A DNA stretch of 64,000 nt from Saccharothrix sp. NRRL B-16314 (GCF_000716595.1 NZ_JNXC01000001.1:868001-932000), one strand, 5' to 3'. Positions 53,134 through 62,474 are shown, counted from the stretch's first letter. Made by a program: numbers and translations. The notes: generated by a model not told the origin, from the letters alone.

Positions 53134-53541
53134 GTGGACGAACGCGTTTCTTTCGTGGACTGCGCCGACGGCGAGGCGCGCCAGTGGGACCACCGGGCCG
53201 GGTGCGAGGTGCGCGCCGTGCTGGACCGGGTCGGTGACCGGTGGTCGCTGCTCGCGCTGGCGTACCTGGCCGAGCGGTCGCACCGGTTCAACGAGCTGTG
53301 GCGCAAGATCGACGGCGTGAGCCGGCGGGTGATGACCGTGACGCTGCGCCGACTCGAGCGCGACGGGCTCGTGCTGCGGACCGTCCACCCGACCGCCCCG
53401 CCGCGGGTGGACTACGAGCTGACCCCGCTGGGCGCGAGCCTGCACCGGACGGCCCGGGTGCTGAGCGACTGGTCGGACCGGCACGAGGCGGAGATCGCGG
53501 CGGCGAGGGCGGCGTTCGACGCCACCGCCGGCGCGGCCTGA
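53134..53541 (+). CDS. HxlR-family transcriptional regulator
   Basis: A 135-residue winged-helix regulator. It contains the HxlR motifs CEVRAVLDRVGDRWSLLALA, RFNELWRKIDGVSRRVMTVT, RRLERDGLVLRTVHPTAPPR and VDYELTPLGASL. A Cys near the N-terminus (AGCEVRAV) matches those used by redox- or aldehyde-sensing members. The start at GTG 53134 is inferred from promoter spacing; a longer frame from 53098 would begin inside the palindrome. No divergent target gene is next to it, so beyond itself its regulon is unknown. Confidence 0.85.
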   Translation: MDERVSFVDCADGEARQWDHRAGCEVRAVLDRVGDRWSLLALAYLAERSHRFNELWRKIDGVSRRVMTVTLRRLERDGLVLRTVHPTAPPRVDYELTPLGASLHRTARVLSDWSDRHEAEIAAARAAFDATAGAA

Positions 53542-53762
53542 TCGTTCACCCGGCCGTCACCCGATCGTGGCCTGGTCCGGGTGCAACCAGACTCGGGTCC
53601 GCGCGTCTTTAGGGGTGTCACAAGCGGAACGGGCGGGTCGTTCGGGGTGAACCGGCCGAGGGGAGCCGCTTCGTGGCGACAGGGGGGAAGGTAGTGGGGC
53701 GGGCGCCGTGTCGGGGCGGTGGCCGCAGGAGGGATCGCCTTCGGGGGGCGGTTGCACAGTGG
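53542..53762. other. Intergenic spacer without supported gene
   Basis: Between hxlR and the terminator of the convergent peptidase gene. I see no gene, RNA or clear repeat in it. Confidence 0.5.
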
Positions 53763-53795
53763 AAGGGCCGGGCTGCTCCGCGCAGCCCGGCCCTT
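53763..53795. terminator. Terminator between hxlR and the M23 peptidase gene
   Basis: AAGGGCCGGGCTGC (53763-53776) and GCAGCCCGGCCCTT (53782-53795) form a perfect 14-bp stem with a 5-nt loop between convergent genes. Confidence 0.9.
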
Positions 53796-53821
53796 CTTGT
53801 CCGCGTGTGGGACCAACCGCG

Positions 53822-54619
53822 TCAGACGCTGATGCCCTTGGAGTTCAACCAGGTCAACGGGTTGATCTTCTTGCCGTCCGGGTTCCAGACCTCGAAGTGG
53901 AGGTGCGGGCCGGTGGAGAAGCCGCGGTTGCCCATCCGGGCGATCTGCTCGCCCGCCCGGACCCGCTGGCCCTCGTAAACGGAGTACGTGTCCACGTGGC
54001 CGTAGACGGTGACGGAGCCGTCGGCGTGCTCGACCTTGACCCAGAGGCCAAAACCACTTGCCGGACCGGCCTCGATCACGACACCATCCGCGGCGGACAG
54101 GATCGGTGTGCCGATGGGGCCCGCGATGTCGATGCCGTAGTGCATCTCGCCCCAGCGACCGCCGAAACCGGAGGTGAAGGAGCCGGCGGCGGGGTGCGAG
54201 AACTTGGGGCGCTTGGCCTCGGCTTCGGCGGCCTCGCGGTCCTCGGTGATCTGCTGGCTCTTGACGAGCTTCTGCGCCTCGGCGGCGGAGTCGACCGTCT
54301 TGGCGACCGGCAGCACCTGCGGTGACGCGGGTCCTGTGCCGCCGACGCCGAACGCTGCGGCGCCTTCGGAGGCGTTCGCGAGCGGCGTGATCTCGTCGGA
54401 CGCGGCCGACGAGTCGGAGCCCAGAGCGTGGATCGTCTGCCCGGCGCCTGCGGCGGCGAACGCGCCGACGGCAACGGCTGCGACCACGATCCGGCCGCGC
54501 AGCGCCGAGGGCGGTGGTGGAAGCCGGTGCGTGCTCACTGGACGCGTCGAAGCGCGGTCTACCGCCTCTTCGAGCACAGCTGAACTCGTATGGCCGCCGG
54601 GGGAGCGGTGTTGAGACAA
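53822..54619 (-). CDS. M23-family peptidoglycan endopeptidase
   Basis: A 265-residue LytM-type metallopeptidase. A hydrophobic helix (about 41-62, VVAAVAVGAFAAAGAGQTIH) acts as signal or anchor. A short helical segment (SAAEAQKLVKSQQITEDREA) precedes the M23 domain: FTSGFGGRWGEMHYGIDIAG (zinc His and Asp), VYGHVDTYSVYEGQRV, and GPHLHFEVW (catalytic and zinc His). It should cut peptide cross-links in the wall. TTG 54619 is the preferred start: GGAAGG lies seven bases upstream and the N-terminus LSQHRSPGG is typical. Position beside pcrA and sucC matches mycobacterial Rv0950c. Confidence 0.9.
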   Translation of the reverse strand: MSQHRSPGGHTSSAVLEEAVDRASTRPVSTHRLPPPPSALRGRIVVAAVAVGAFAAAGAGQTIHALGSDSSAASDEITPLANASEGAAAFGVGGTGPASPQVLPVAKTVDSAAEAQKLVKSQQITEDREAAEAEAKRPKFSHPAAGSFTSGFGGRWGEMHYGIDIAGPIGTPILSAADGVVIEAGPASGFGLWVKVEHADGSVTVYGHVDTYSVYEGQRVRAGEQIARMGNRGFSTGPHLHFEVWNPDGKKINPLTWLNSKGISV

Positions 54620-54710
54620 AACCTGGCCTTCCGTCTTCGGGGAGTCCGGTCGGACACCGGGCGGGGGATCCCGGTTGAGCCGGTCGGGGTACCGACTCGT
54701 CGTCCTGCTT

Positions 54711-54726
54711 GTGACCAGACCGTGAC
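54711..54726 (-). promoter_or_regulatory. Possible MtrA-type direct repeat upstream of the M23 gene
   Basis: GTGAC occurs twice with an 11-bp period (54711-54715, 54722-54726), about 90 bp upstream of the peptidase start. MtrA of actinobacteria binds GTnAC-type direct repeats upstream of wall-hydrolase genes. Weak evidence, short motif. Confidence 0.25.
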
Positions 54727-54799
54727 AACGGACCGGGGGAAGATAACGGCGCGGAGCCCCTAAGGGCAATCCCCGATGGCGATGTCTACCGAATAGCGG

Positions 54800-55780
54800 T
54801 CAGTGCGGAAGGCCGGAGTGTGAGCCGTGACCCTCAGTCAGGGCCGCGTTCGGAGACCCCGTGCGTGCAGGCACGATGGGGTGATTTTGCTCGTCATCCG
54901 AACGTGTGATAGCGCTCATGACAGCGCGTAGCGTTCGGGAGTCAACAGGCAGGGATAGGTGACCTGAATCACGTATCCGGTGCTCCTCCACGAGCAACGA
55001 CGGGTGCGCCAACCGGGCGTTCCGCTGCGGCACGATCACCTGGTCCATCTCGCTCCAGACCACGACGAACCTCGTGCGGCACGGCCGGGATGCTTCGGCC
55101 AATTCGGACAGGAGCTCCGAACCGGGCCGGAGTTGCCTGGTCAGGGTGGTGGAGAGCAGGTAGGCGGCCAGCGTGCCGCCGTGCGGTGTCCCGAGCGTCA
55201 CGAGCGTGCGCACGCGTGCGTCGCCGTTCAGGCGCTGCACGTAGTAGCGGGCGATGAGGCCGCCCAGCGAGTGGCCGACGACGTGCACCCGGTCGGACCC
55301 GGTCTGCTCGCAGATCCGCTCGACATGCTCCCCCAGCAGCGCGGCCGACCGGCGGACGTCCCCCGTCAACGCCGTCAGCACGCTGTAGTTCACGGCGTGC
55401 ACAACCCCGAAGCCACGCCTTCGCAATGCCCCCGACAGCACTGCGAAGGCGGACCTGTTGTCCCCGATGCCGTGCACCAACACGATGGGGGTTCCCGCCG
55501 CGTCCATGGCCGAAACCACCAGGCCGCGCTGACGGGGCGGGAGGCCGTCGGTCCGGTAGGCGCGGAAGTGCCCGTCGGGCTTCAACCGCTCCTCCAGGAC
55601 GCCCCACGGGTACAGCACCGTGTGCGCCGCCAACCAGGCCGTTTCGACCACGACGCCACGCACGCCGCCCGGTGAGGCGACGGCGCGGAGCACGTCACCG
55701 GAGACGCCGAGCACCTCGTCGGCCAACGCCCGGCCCGCACCGAGCCACGCCCCGACCGCCCGCCGCGCGCCATCACCCAT
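54800..55780 (-). CDS. Lipase-like alpha/beta hydrolase
   Basis: A 326-residue alpha/beta hydrolase. The oxyanion region is TPIVLVHGIGDNRSAFAVLS, the nucleophile elbow is HVVGHSLGGLIARYYVQRLN and TLGTPHGGTLAAYLL follows, as in class I.1/triacylglycerol-type lipases and PGAP1-like esterases. The acid lies near VVVWSEMDQVIVP and the His in RDSGHLSLP. There is no signal peptide; the first 100 residues are helical. ATG 55780 is chosen since TACGTT lies seven bases upstream, pointing to a leaderless message; GTG 55807 is the alternative. Substrate unknown. It is divergent from a large membrane-protein gene. Confidence 0.88.
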   Translation of the reverse strand: MGDGARRAVGAWLGAGRALADEVLGVSGDVLRAVASPGGVRGVVVETAWLAAHTVLYPWGVLEERLKPDGHFRAYRTDGLPPRQRGLVVSAMDAAGTPIVLVHGIGDNRSAFAVLSGALRRRGFGVVHAVNYSVLTALTGDVRRSAALLGEHVERICEQTGSDRVHVVGHSLGGLIARYYVQRLNGDARVRTLVTLGTPHGGTLAAYLLSTTLTRQLRPGSELLSELAEASRPCRTRFVVVWSEMDQVIVPQRNARLAHPSLLVEEHRIRDSGHLSLPVDSRTLRAVMSAITRSDDEQNHPIVPARTGSPNAALTEGHGSHSGLPH

Positions 55781-55910
55781 GCGGCTGAACGTAAGTGATG
55801 TGCTCACCAAGTAGGGGTACCCACTGTCCTTTCTCCACATGCGCGGACCGCCGCGCCGCCGTGAGCCGCCCGCCCTTCGGGTGCCGCCCGGTTTTGCTAG
55901 CGTCCGAGCG

Positions 55911-57551
55911 GTGATCCGAACCGCTGAACCGGTCTCAGCCACCCCCACGAGACTGCGGGCCGCGGTCGGGGTGGCGGTGGCGGGCGCGTTGCTCACCGCG
56001 GTGGCCCCGGCCCTCGGAGTGGTCGAGGACTCCGCACCGCCCGCGTTCACGGCTTGGCCGCTCCTGGCGCTCCTGGCCCTTCTGCCTGCGGGTTCGGCGG
56101 CGTTCTTCCTCTCCCGAGGTCAGGAGTCGACCGCTGCGGCGGCCCTCGTCGCCCCCGCCGTGTTCGCCGTCGGGCGGCTCCTCGACGACCTCCAGCTCGC
56201 GGTCGGCCCCATCGACGCGTCGCGCCCCGAACTGCTCCGGCCGACCAGCCTGCTGCCGCCCACCCCCAGCGCGGGCGTGTGGCTGCTCCTCGCCGGGCAC
56301 GTCCTCCTCATCGCGGCGGGCGTCGGCGCGATGGCCACCCTCGGTGCGGAACCGGACGTCCGCAGTGAACGCGCGAGCTTCATGCTCCCCGCCACGGCGG
56401 GCATCGTCGCCGGAATCGGCCTGTTCACCGTGCCGTTCACCTCGTCCGACGCGTTGGTCCCGGCCCGTGGGCCGTTCGACTCGCCGACCCTGCCGATGGT
56501 GGGCGGGCTGCTCGTCACGCTCGCCGCGCCGGCCCTCGCCGTGCTCGCGGCCAGCGCCACCACGAACGAAGCCCGCAAGGGCGGACTCCTCGGCCTCGCC
56601 GCCGTCCTCCTCGCCCTCGCGCTCCCGCCGATCGCCACGGCCCTCGCGGCCGACGGGATCGGCCCGGCCGTCGGCCCGTTCCTCGTCCTCGGCGCCGCGG
56701 TTGCGCTCGCGTGGCCGCAGCGCGCGGCCAAGGCCGGTGCGGAGAAGGACAAGGAGGTGCACGACGTCGAACTGCCCGGCGCGCGTCGCCTGCACGTCAT
56801 CGCCGGCGTGCTCGGGCTCGTCGCGGCGGCGGCGGCCGTCGCGGGTGCGTCCACCGACCACCTGGTCCTCCCCATGGGCCTCACGCCGCCGACGGACTAC
56901 GCGGCCCGCCTGCTCTGGCCGGCCGCGATCGCCACCGCCGTGCTCGCCGCGGCGCTGATCGCCAAGGCCGCCGTCCGGCCCGCGTTCATCGTCGCCACCG
57001 CGACCGTCCCGTTGGCGGCCGGAGGCGCCTTGGACGCGGTCTTCGCCGCCACCGAGCTGAGCGCCCAGCCGGGCCCGGGTGTCTGGTTCACCGTCGCCTC
57101 CGTCGCGGCTGCGGCGGCCGCTGCCGGCACCGCGGCCCTGGCCGGCGCGGTCGAGCGGGACGAGGTGGGCGTCGCCGGAGCCGAACCGCCGTTGCCGCTG
57201 ATCGCCGGCACGATGATCGCCGCGCTGCTCGCGGTCGGCGCGTTCGCCCTGCCCGTCCTGCGGGCCTCGGACTACGTGCCGATCGGCGCGTTCGGCCTGG
57301 GTGCCGGGTCGTGGGGGCTCCTCGTGGCGCTGGTCGCCGCGGTGGTCGCCGCAGGGGTCGCGCTCAAGGCCCGTGCGGACCGGGGCGCGGCGCTGCTGCT
57401 CGGGGCGGCCGTCGTCACCGGGGTGCGCGCGCTGGAGTACCCGCTCACCGCCGCCCGCGCCGCCGGCGCCGTGCCCGGCCCCGGTCTGTGGCTGGCGGCG
57501 GCGGCCACCGCCGCGTTCCTCGTCTCCGCCGCCCTCCGCACCGCCCGCTGA
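55911..57551 (+). CDS. Polytopic membrane protein of unknown function
   Basis: A 546-residue, Ala- and Leu-rich membrane protein with roughly a dozen hydrophobic helices, such as VAVAGALLTAVAPALGVV, WLLLAGHVLLIAAGVGAM, LAAVLLALALPPIATALAAD and WGLLVALVAAVVAAGVAL. A polar loop (AKAGAEKDKEVHDVELPGAR) divides it in two. The repeated pattern PGPGVWF/PGPGLWL before a helix suggests internal repeats. No transport or enzyme motif is seen. TAGCGT at 55898-55903 ends seven bases before the GTG, a likely leaderless start. It lies upstream of sucC, separated by 309 bp. Confidence 0.75.
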   Translation: MIRTAEPVSATPTRLRAAVGVAVAGALLTAVAPALGVVEDSAPPAFTAWPLLALLALLPAGSAAFFLSRGQESTAAAALVAPAVFAVGRLLDDLQLAVGPIDASRPELLRPTSLLPPTPSAGVWLLLAGHVLLIAAGVGAMATLGAEPDVRSERASFMLPATAGIVAGIGLFTVPFTSSDALVPARGPFDSPTLPMVGGLLVTLAAPALAVLAASATTNEARKGGLLGLAAVLLALALPPIATALAADGIGPAVGPFLVLGAAVALAWPQRAAKAGAEKDKEVHDVELPGARRLHVIAGVLGLVAAAAAVAGASTDHLVLPMGLTPPTDYAARLLWPAAIATAVLAAALIAKAAVRPAFIVATATVPLAAGGALDAVFAATELSAQPGPGVWFTVASVAAAAAAAGTAALAGAVERDEVGVAGAEPPLPLIAGTMIAALLAVGAFALPVLRASDYVPIGAFGLGAGSWGLLVALVAAVVAAGVALKARADRGAALLLGAAVVTGVRALEYPLTAARAAGAVPGPGLWLAAAATAAFLVSAALRTAR

Positions 57552-57860
57552 GCGGTGCGCCGGGCCGCCCCGCGGAGCCGCACAGCCCGCGGGAACCGGT
57601 TGTGAGGAAAGTGCCTGCTGAATCGGTGTGGTGATCGACCTCACCACCGTTATGACCGACTTCACGGGCGTGGGATGCGGAGTAGTCCTGGCCGGTCGAT
57701 AGTGTCTTGCGAAGCCGCGTCGAGCCGGTCCCCCTCGGCTATGCCGGCGTTCCAGGTGATGCCTGGTACGTGTGGGCACCAGGCCCCAGCCTGGAGCGCC
57801 GGACCTCAGAGGACCGCACGAAGGACGCGGTGTCCGACACCGACGTCGCAGGAGACCCGA
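57552..57860 (+). promoter_or_regulatory. sucCD promoter and leader region
   Basis: This 309-bp gap holds a perfect palindrome GTGGTGA-N6-TCACCAC at 57628-57647. A candidate -10 TAGTGT lies at 57700-57705, so the sucC leader would be about 150 nt. The leader contains a hairpin (GCCTGGT 57761-57767 with ACCAGGC 57778-57784). The palindrome may be an operator for a TCA-cycle regulator; nothing identifies it. Confidence 0.5.
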
Positions 57861-59030
57861 GTGGACCTGTACGAGTACCAGGCGAAGGATCTCTTCGCCG
57901 CCCATGACGTCCCGGTACTTCCGGGCGACGTGGCGACCACCCCCGCCGAAGCCAAGGCGATCGCCGAGCGCTTCGGCCAGACCGTCGTCGTCAAGGCGCA
58001 GGTCAAGACCGGCGGCCGGGGCAAGGCGGGCGGCGTCAAGCTGGCCGAGACCCCGGACGAGACCGAGGTCAAGGCCGAGGCGATCCTCGGCCTCGACATC
58101 AAGGGCCACATCGTCCACCGCGTGCTCGTGACGCCGGCGTCCGACATCGCGGAGGAGTACTACTTCTCCTTCCTCCTCGACCGCGCCAACCGCACCTTTC
58201 TGGCCATGGCCAGCGTCGAGGGCGGCATGGACATCGAAGAGGTCGCCGCGACCAAGCCCGAGGCCCTGGCCAAGGTGCCGGTCGACGCGATCACCGGTGT
58301 GGACCGCGCGAAGGCCGACGAGATCGTGGCCGCCGCCAAGTTCCCGGCCGAGGTGGCCGACCAGGTCGCCGACGTCATCGTGAAGCTCTGGGAGACGTTC
58401 GTCTCCGAGGACGCCACGCTGGTCGAGGTCAACCCGCTGGTCCGCGACCCCGAGGGCAAGATCGTCGCCCTCGACGGCAAGGTCACGCTGGACGAGAACG
58501 CCTCCTTCCGCCACCCCGGCCACGAGGCGCTGGTGGACAAGCAGGCGGAGGACCCGCTGGAGGCCAAGGCGAAGGCCAAGGGCCTCAACTACGTCAAGCT
58601 GGACGGCCAGGTCGGCATCATCGGCAACGGCGCCGGCCTCGTGATGTCCACCCTCGACGTGGTGGCCTACGCGGGTGAGAAGCACAAGGGCGTCAAGCCC
58701 GCGAACTTCCTCGACATCGGCGGCGGCGCGTCGGCCGAGGTCATGGCCAACGGCCTGGACATCATCCTGCACGACCCCGACGTGCGTTCGGTGTTCGTGA
58801 ACGTGTTCGGCGGCATCACCGCGTGCGACGCGGTCGCCAACGGCATCGTGGCCGCGCTGGGCATCCTGGGCGACGAGGCCAAGAAGCCGCTCGTGGTCCG
58901 CCTGGACGGCAACAACGTGGAGGAAGGCAGGCGGATCCTCGCCGAGGCCAACCACCCGCTGGTCACCGTGGTGGACACAATGGACAACGCGGCCGACAAG
59001 GCCGCCGAGCTCGCGGCTGCGGGGGTCTGA
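57861..59030 (+). CDS. sucC: Succinyl-CoA synthetase (ADP-forming) beta subunit
   Basis: A 389-residue beta subunit. It opens [20 protein letters not shown]; the ATP-grasp domain has [32 protein letters not shown], and the C-terminal CoA-ligase domain carries [15 protein letters not shown] and FLDIGGGAS...[13 protein letters not shown]. With SucD it converts succinyl-CoA to succinate, making ATP or GTP in the TCA cycle. GGAGA five bases before the GTG fixes the start. sucD follows after two bases. Confidence 0.98.
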   Translation: MDLYEYQAKDLFAAHDVPVLPGDVATTPAEAKAIAERFGQTVVVKAQVKTGGRGKAGGVKLAETPDETEVKAEAILGLDIKGHIVHRVLVTPASDIAEEYYFSFLLDRANRTFLAMASVEGGMDIEEVAATKPEALAKVPVDAITGVDRAKADEIVAAAKFPAEVADQVADVIVKLWETFVSEDATLVEVNPLVRDPEGKIVALDGKVTLDENASFRHPGHEALVDKQAEDPLEAKAKAKGLNYVKLDGQVGIIGNGAGLVMSTLDVVAYAGEKHKGVKPANFLDIGGGASAEVMANGLDIILHDPDVRSVFVNVFGGITACDAVANGIVAALGILGDEAKKPLVVRLDGNNVEEGRRILAEANHPLVTVVDTMDNAADKAAELAAAGV

Positions 59031-59032
59031 CG

Positions 59033-59923
59033 ATGGCTATCTTCATCACCAAGGACAGCAAGGTCATCGTCCAGGGCATGACCGGCGCCGAGGGGACCAA
59101 GCACACCAAGCGGATGCTGGCCTCCGGCACGAACATCGTCGGCGGCGTGAACCCGCGCAAGGCGGGCGAGAAGGTCGACTTCGACGGCAACGTGCTGCCG
59201 GTGTTCGGCTCCGTGGCCGAGGCCATGAGCGCGACCGGCGCCGACGTGACCGTGATCTTCGTGCCGCCGGCGTTCGCCAAGGCGGCCGTGATCGAGGCGA
59301 TCGACGCGGGCATCGGCCTGGCCGTCGTGATCACCGAGGGCATCCCGGTGCACGACACCGCCGCCTTCTGGGCGCACGCCGTCGCGACCGGCAACAAGAC
59401 CCGGGTCATCGGCCCGAACTGCCCCGGTCTGATCAGCCCCGGGCAGTCCAACGCGGGCATCATCCCGGCCAACATCTCCGGCGCGGGCAAGATCGGTCTG
59501 GTGTCGAAGTCCGGCACGCTGACCTACCAGATGATGTTCGAGCTGCGTGACTTCGGCTTCTCCACCGCCATCGGCATCGGCGGCGACCCGATCATCGGCA
59601 CCACCCACATCGACGCGCTGGCGGCCTTCGAGGCCGACCCGGAGACCGCGGCGATCGTGATGATCGGCGAGATCGGCGGCGACGCCGAGGAGCGGGCCGC
59701 GGCGTACATCAAGGAGAACGTCACCAAGCCGGTCGTCGGCTACGTGGCGGGCTTCACCGCGCCCGAGGGCAAGACGATGGGCCACGCGGGCGCGATCGTG
59801 TCCGGCTCGGCCGGCACCGCGCAGGCGAAGAAGGAGGCCCTCGAGGCCGCCGGCGTCAAGGTCGGCAAGACGCCGAGCGAGACCGCCGGGCTGATGCGGG
59901 AGATCATGAAGACGATCGGCTGA
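59033..59923 (+). CDS. sucD: Succinyl-CoA synthetase alpha subunit
   Basis: A 296-residue alpha subunit. The CoA-binding Rossmann domain reads [32 protein letters not shown], and [12 protein letters not shown]. The phosphohistidine loop is [20 protein letters not shown]. It partners SucC; the His is phosphorylated during catalysis. The ATG lies two bases after the sucC stop, so the pair is an operon, ended by a terminator. Confidence 0.98.
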   Translation: MAIFITKDSKVIVQGMTGAEGTKHTKRMLASGTNIVGGVNPRKAGEKVDFDGNVLPVFGSVAEAMSATGADVTVIFVPPAFAKAAVIEAIDAGIGLAVVITEGIPVHDTAAFWAHAVATGNKTRVIGPNCPGLISPGQSNAGIIPANISGAGKIGLVSKSGTLTYQMMFELRDFGFSTAIGIGGDPIIGTTHIDALAAFEADPETAAIVMIGEIGGDAEERAAAYIKENVTKPVVGYVAGFTAPEGKTMGHAGAIVSGSAGTAQAKKEALEAAGVKVGKTPSETAGLMREIMKTIG

Positions 59924-59948
59924 CATTCGTCCGTTCGTGCAACACACT

Positions 59949-59978
59949 GAGGGCCACCTCCACGCGGAGGTGGCCCTC
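59949..59978 (+). terminator. Terminator after sucCD
   Basis: GAGGGCCACCTCC (59949-59961) and GGAGGTGGCCCTC (59966-59978) form a perfect 13-bp stem with a 4-nt loop, 25 bp past sucD. Confidence 0.9.
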
Positions 59979-60106
59979 GGTTCGTTCGGGGCAGGCCGGC
60001 GCGCACATCCGGGGGAACCACGGGAGTCCGGTCATCGTCGGAGAGTGTGCATCGGCTAGCGTTCTGTCGAACCGACGTCAGAGCCACAGATGGAGGAGAC
60101 CGCACC

Positions 60107-60790
60107 ATGTCCCAGCCGTACGGCGCCCCTCAGCAGCAGCCGGGTCCGGCGCAGCCGGCGGTGGGCGTGAACCTGAACCTCATCCTGCCGCTGCTCGCGG
60201 CCGGTATGGCGTTCATCGCGTACCTCCTCGCTTTCGCGGACGACGTGCACTCGGAGGCGTACCTGTACGCGGCGGGCACGCTCGCCGGTCTGTCGGTGCT
60301 GCCGAAGGCGCCCAAGGGCCTGCTGTACGCGGCGGTCCCGTTCGCGCTGATCCCGACGCTCGGGCTGCTCCAGGGCCTGATCACCACCGAAGCCGACGTC
60401 CAGGGCATGCAGATCGTGCTGCTGCTGGTGGCGCTGCTGGAGACGGCGGCCGTCGTGCTCGCGCTGCTGCTCGAGGTCGGCGTGGTGAACTTCCAGCCCA
60501 AGGCGGCGAACATCTACGGCCAGCCCGGTGGCTGGAACCCGCAGTCCGGTGGCTTCCCGCCGCCCGGACAGCAGCAGCCGCAGCAGTTCGGCCCGCCGTC
60601 CGGCCAGTTCGGCCAGCCGGTGTCGCCCCAGCAGGGGCAGCCGCAGCCGGGGCAGCAGCCGAACCAGCCGCAGCCGACGTCCTACATGCCGCAGCCGGGC
60701 CAGTTCGGTCAGCCCGGCCAGGCGGTGCCGCCGCAGCAGCCGGGTCAGGGCACCCCGCCCGGCGGGTTCGGCGGACCGCAGCAGGGCTGA
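60107..60790 (+). CDS. DUF5336 membrane protein (Rv0954-like)
   Basis: A 227-residue protein. Four hydrophobic helices occupy residues about 22-128 (LNLILPLLAAGMAFIAYLLA, AAGTLAGLSVLP, AVPFALIPTLGLLQGL, IVLLLVALLETAAVVLALLL). The C-terminal 95 residues are Pro/Gln/Gly-rich with repeated PQQ, FGQP and PGQ units. A short PQQQPGPAQ segment also leads the protein. Mycobacterial Rv0954 has the same plan and position, and has been linked to the cell-division and polar-growth apparatus. GGAGGAG nine bases before the ATG fixes the start. The PerM-like gene follows. Confidence 0.85.
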   Translation: MSQPYGAPQQQPGPAQPAVGVNLNLILPLLAAGMAFIAYLLAFADDVHSEAYLYAAGTLAGLSVLPKAPKGLLYAAVPFALIPTLGLLQGLITTEADVQGMQIVLLLVALLETAAVVLALLLEVGVVNFQPKAANIYGQPGGWNPQSGGFPPPGQQQPQQFGPPSGQFGQPVSPQQGQPQPGQQPNQPQPTSYMPQPGQFGQPGQAVPPQQPGQGTPPGGFGGPQQG

Positions 60791-60813
60791 GCCAAGTCGT
60801 GCGAGGGGTGGCA

Positions 60814-60845
60814 CCGGATCTCCGGTGCCACCCCTTTCGCGTACC
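60814..60845 (+). terminator. Terminator after the DUF5336 gene
   Basis: AGGGGTGGCACCGGA (60814-60828) and TCCGGTGCCACCCCT (60831-60845) form a near-continuous 15-bp inverted repeat, followed by TT. The following gene is therefore probably transcribed separately. Confidence 0.85.
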
Positions 60846-60898
60846 CGGCGAGCCTCGCCCGAATGGCTCATCGCTACTGGGACAGTGGGAGGATGTCG

Positions 60899-62446
60899 GT
60901 GCAGCAAGCGACTTCGCACGGCGTCGTGACGGATTCCGTCCGCCCGCCCGAGTTCTCCCGCGCCGAACGGGTGCGGGTGCTCACGATGACCGCCGCCGGT
61001 TCGGTGGTCGTCGGCTACGCGGCGGTGGCCGCGCTGCTCGCGCTGGTCTCGTCGACGGCCGCGCACGCGTCGTTCTCCACGACGGGCGTGCTGACCGCCG
61101 CCGCGCCGGGCTGGCTGGTCGCGCACCACGTGCCGCTGCGGTTCGACGGCGGGCAGCTCGGCATGCTGCCGCTGCTGCCGACGGCGCTGGTGATGCTGCT
61201 GGTGTACCGGGCGGCGGCCAGCGCGGCGGACCGGTTGGGGCTGTTCGAGCCGTTGCAGGCGCGGTCGGTGGTGTTCGCGATCTCGGGCGCGCACGCCGTG
61301 GTCGGCAGCGTGATCGCGTTCCTGATGGGCGACGACGGTCCGGTGCGGGCCACGCCGGCGGTGGCGTTCTTCGGGTGCGCTGCGGTGTCCGCGCTGGCGG
61401 CCGTCGCGGGTGTCGCGCAGCGCTGCGGCCTGGTGGAGGTCGTGTTCGAGCGGATCGACCCGGTGGCCCGGCGCGGGCTGCGCGCGGGTGCGCTGGCGCT
61501 GTCCGCGCTCACCGCGGCGGGCGCGTTCCTGCTGGTGTTGGGCCTGGTGTCCTCGTGGTCCACCACCGCCTCGCTGTTCCACCCGGTCGGCGGCACGATC
61601 GGCACCGGTCTCGGCATCTGGCTGATGTGCCTGGCGTACCTGCCGAACGCGGTGGTCGGTGCCCTGTCGTACGTGGTGGGCTCGGGGTTCTCGATCGGGT
61701 CCGTGGTGGTCGGACCGCTGGAGTTCACCGGCGGCCCGGTGCCCGCCGTGCCGCTGCTGGCCGCGTTGCCCGAGGAGCAGGCGGTCTACCTGCCGTTGGT
61801 GCTGATCGTGCCCGGTGTGGTGGGCGTGCTGGCCGGGTTCTCGCTGCGCAACGCCGCTGAGACGCCCCGGTCAAGGGTGCGCGCGGTGCTCGTCGCGGCG
61901 GTCACGGCGGGTGTGGGCACGCTGGTCTTGGCGGCGGTGTCCGGTGGCGCGTTGGGCGGTGGGGTGTTCAACCCGGTGACCATCCCGGCCGGGCTGCTGG
62001 CCGTGCTGACGTTCGGCTGGGTGACCGTGCCGGGGGTGGTCGTGGCATGGTTCTCCGGACCCCGGCCGCCGCGGGTGGTGGAGCCCGAGCCGGAGCCGGA
62101 GGCCGAGCCGGAATCCGAGTCCGAGCCAGGGGCTGAGCCCGAGTTGGAGTCGGAAGACGATGCCGTCGTCACCGACTACGACGACGAGGTCGAGGAGTTC
62201 GAGGAAGAGGACGAGGAGTACGAGGAAGACCTGGACGACGGAGACCCGGACGAGGAAGACCTCGACGAGCACGACTTGGACGAGTACGACGACCTCGAGG
62301 AGTTCGAGGACGAGGAACCCGCCCCGGGCGAAGTCGACGGCTCCGACGAAGAGGACGAGCCGGAAGCACCGGACGAGCCGGATGACGCGGAGGAGCCGGA
62401 CGGGCCGGACGACGCCGACCCGGACCTGGCCGACAAGCCCCGGTAG
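60899..62446 (+). CDS. perM: PerM-like (DUF6350) cell-division membrane protein
   Basis: A 515-residue membrane protein with about ten helices up to residue 390 (VRVLTMTAAGSVVVGYAAVA, LPLLPTALVMLLVYRAA, HAVVGSVIAFLMG, FLLVLGLVSSWSTTASLFHP). The last 120 residues form a soluble tail of mostly Asp and Glu (such as EEFEEEDEEYEEDLDDGD). It fills the place of mycobacterial perM (Rv0955), a divisome protein that stabilises FtsB in some conditions, between the DUF5336 gene and purN. GTG 60899 has GGGAGG six bases upstream and is preferred; ATG 60893 lies too close to that sequence. The acidic tail is longer than I expect for the family. Confidence 0.8.
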   Translation: MQQATSHGVVTDSVRPPEFSRAERVRVLTMTAAGSVVVGYAAVAALLALVSSTAAHASFSTTGVLTAAAPGWLVAHHVPLRFDGGQLGMLPLLPTALVMLLVYRAAASAADRLGLFEPLQARSVVFAISGAHAVVGSVIAFLMGDDGPVRATPAVAFFGCAAVSALAAVAGVAQRCGLVEVVFERIDPVARRGLRAGALALSALTAAGAFLLVLGLVSSWSTTASLFHPVGGTIGTGLGIWLMCLAYLPNAVVGALSYVVGSGFSIGSVVVGPLEFTGGPVPAVPLLAALPEEQAVYLPLVLIVPGVVGVLAGFSLRNAAETPRSRVRAVLVAAVTAGVGTLVLAAVSGGALGGGVFNPVTIPAGLLAVLTFGWVTVPGVVVAWFSGPRPPRVVEPEPEPEAEPESESEPGAEPELESEDDAVVTDYDDEVEEFEEEDEEYEEDLDDGDPDEEDLDEHDLDEYDDLEEFEDEEPAPGEVDGSDEEDEPEAPDEPDDAEEPDGPDDADPDLADKPR

Positions 62447-62474
62447 CCAACGCCTAGGCTGCTCTTGAGCTGCT

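Noticed and set aside
54620..54799. c-di-AMP (ydaO-type) riboswitch upstream of the M23 peptidase gene
   Set aside because: Such riboswitches often precede actinobacterial wall hydrolases, but the conserved blocks, such as GGGTGAATC-type sequence, were not found in this leader.
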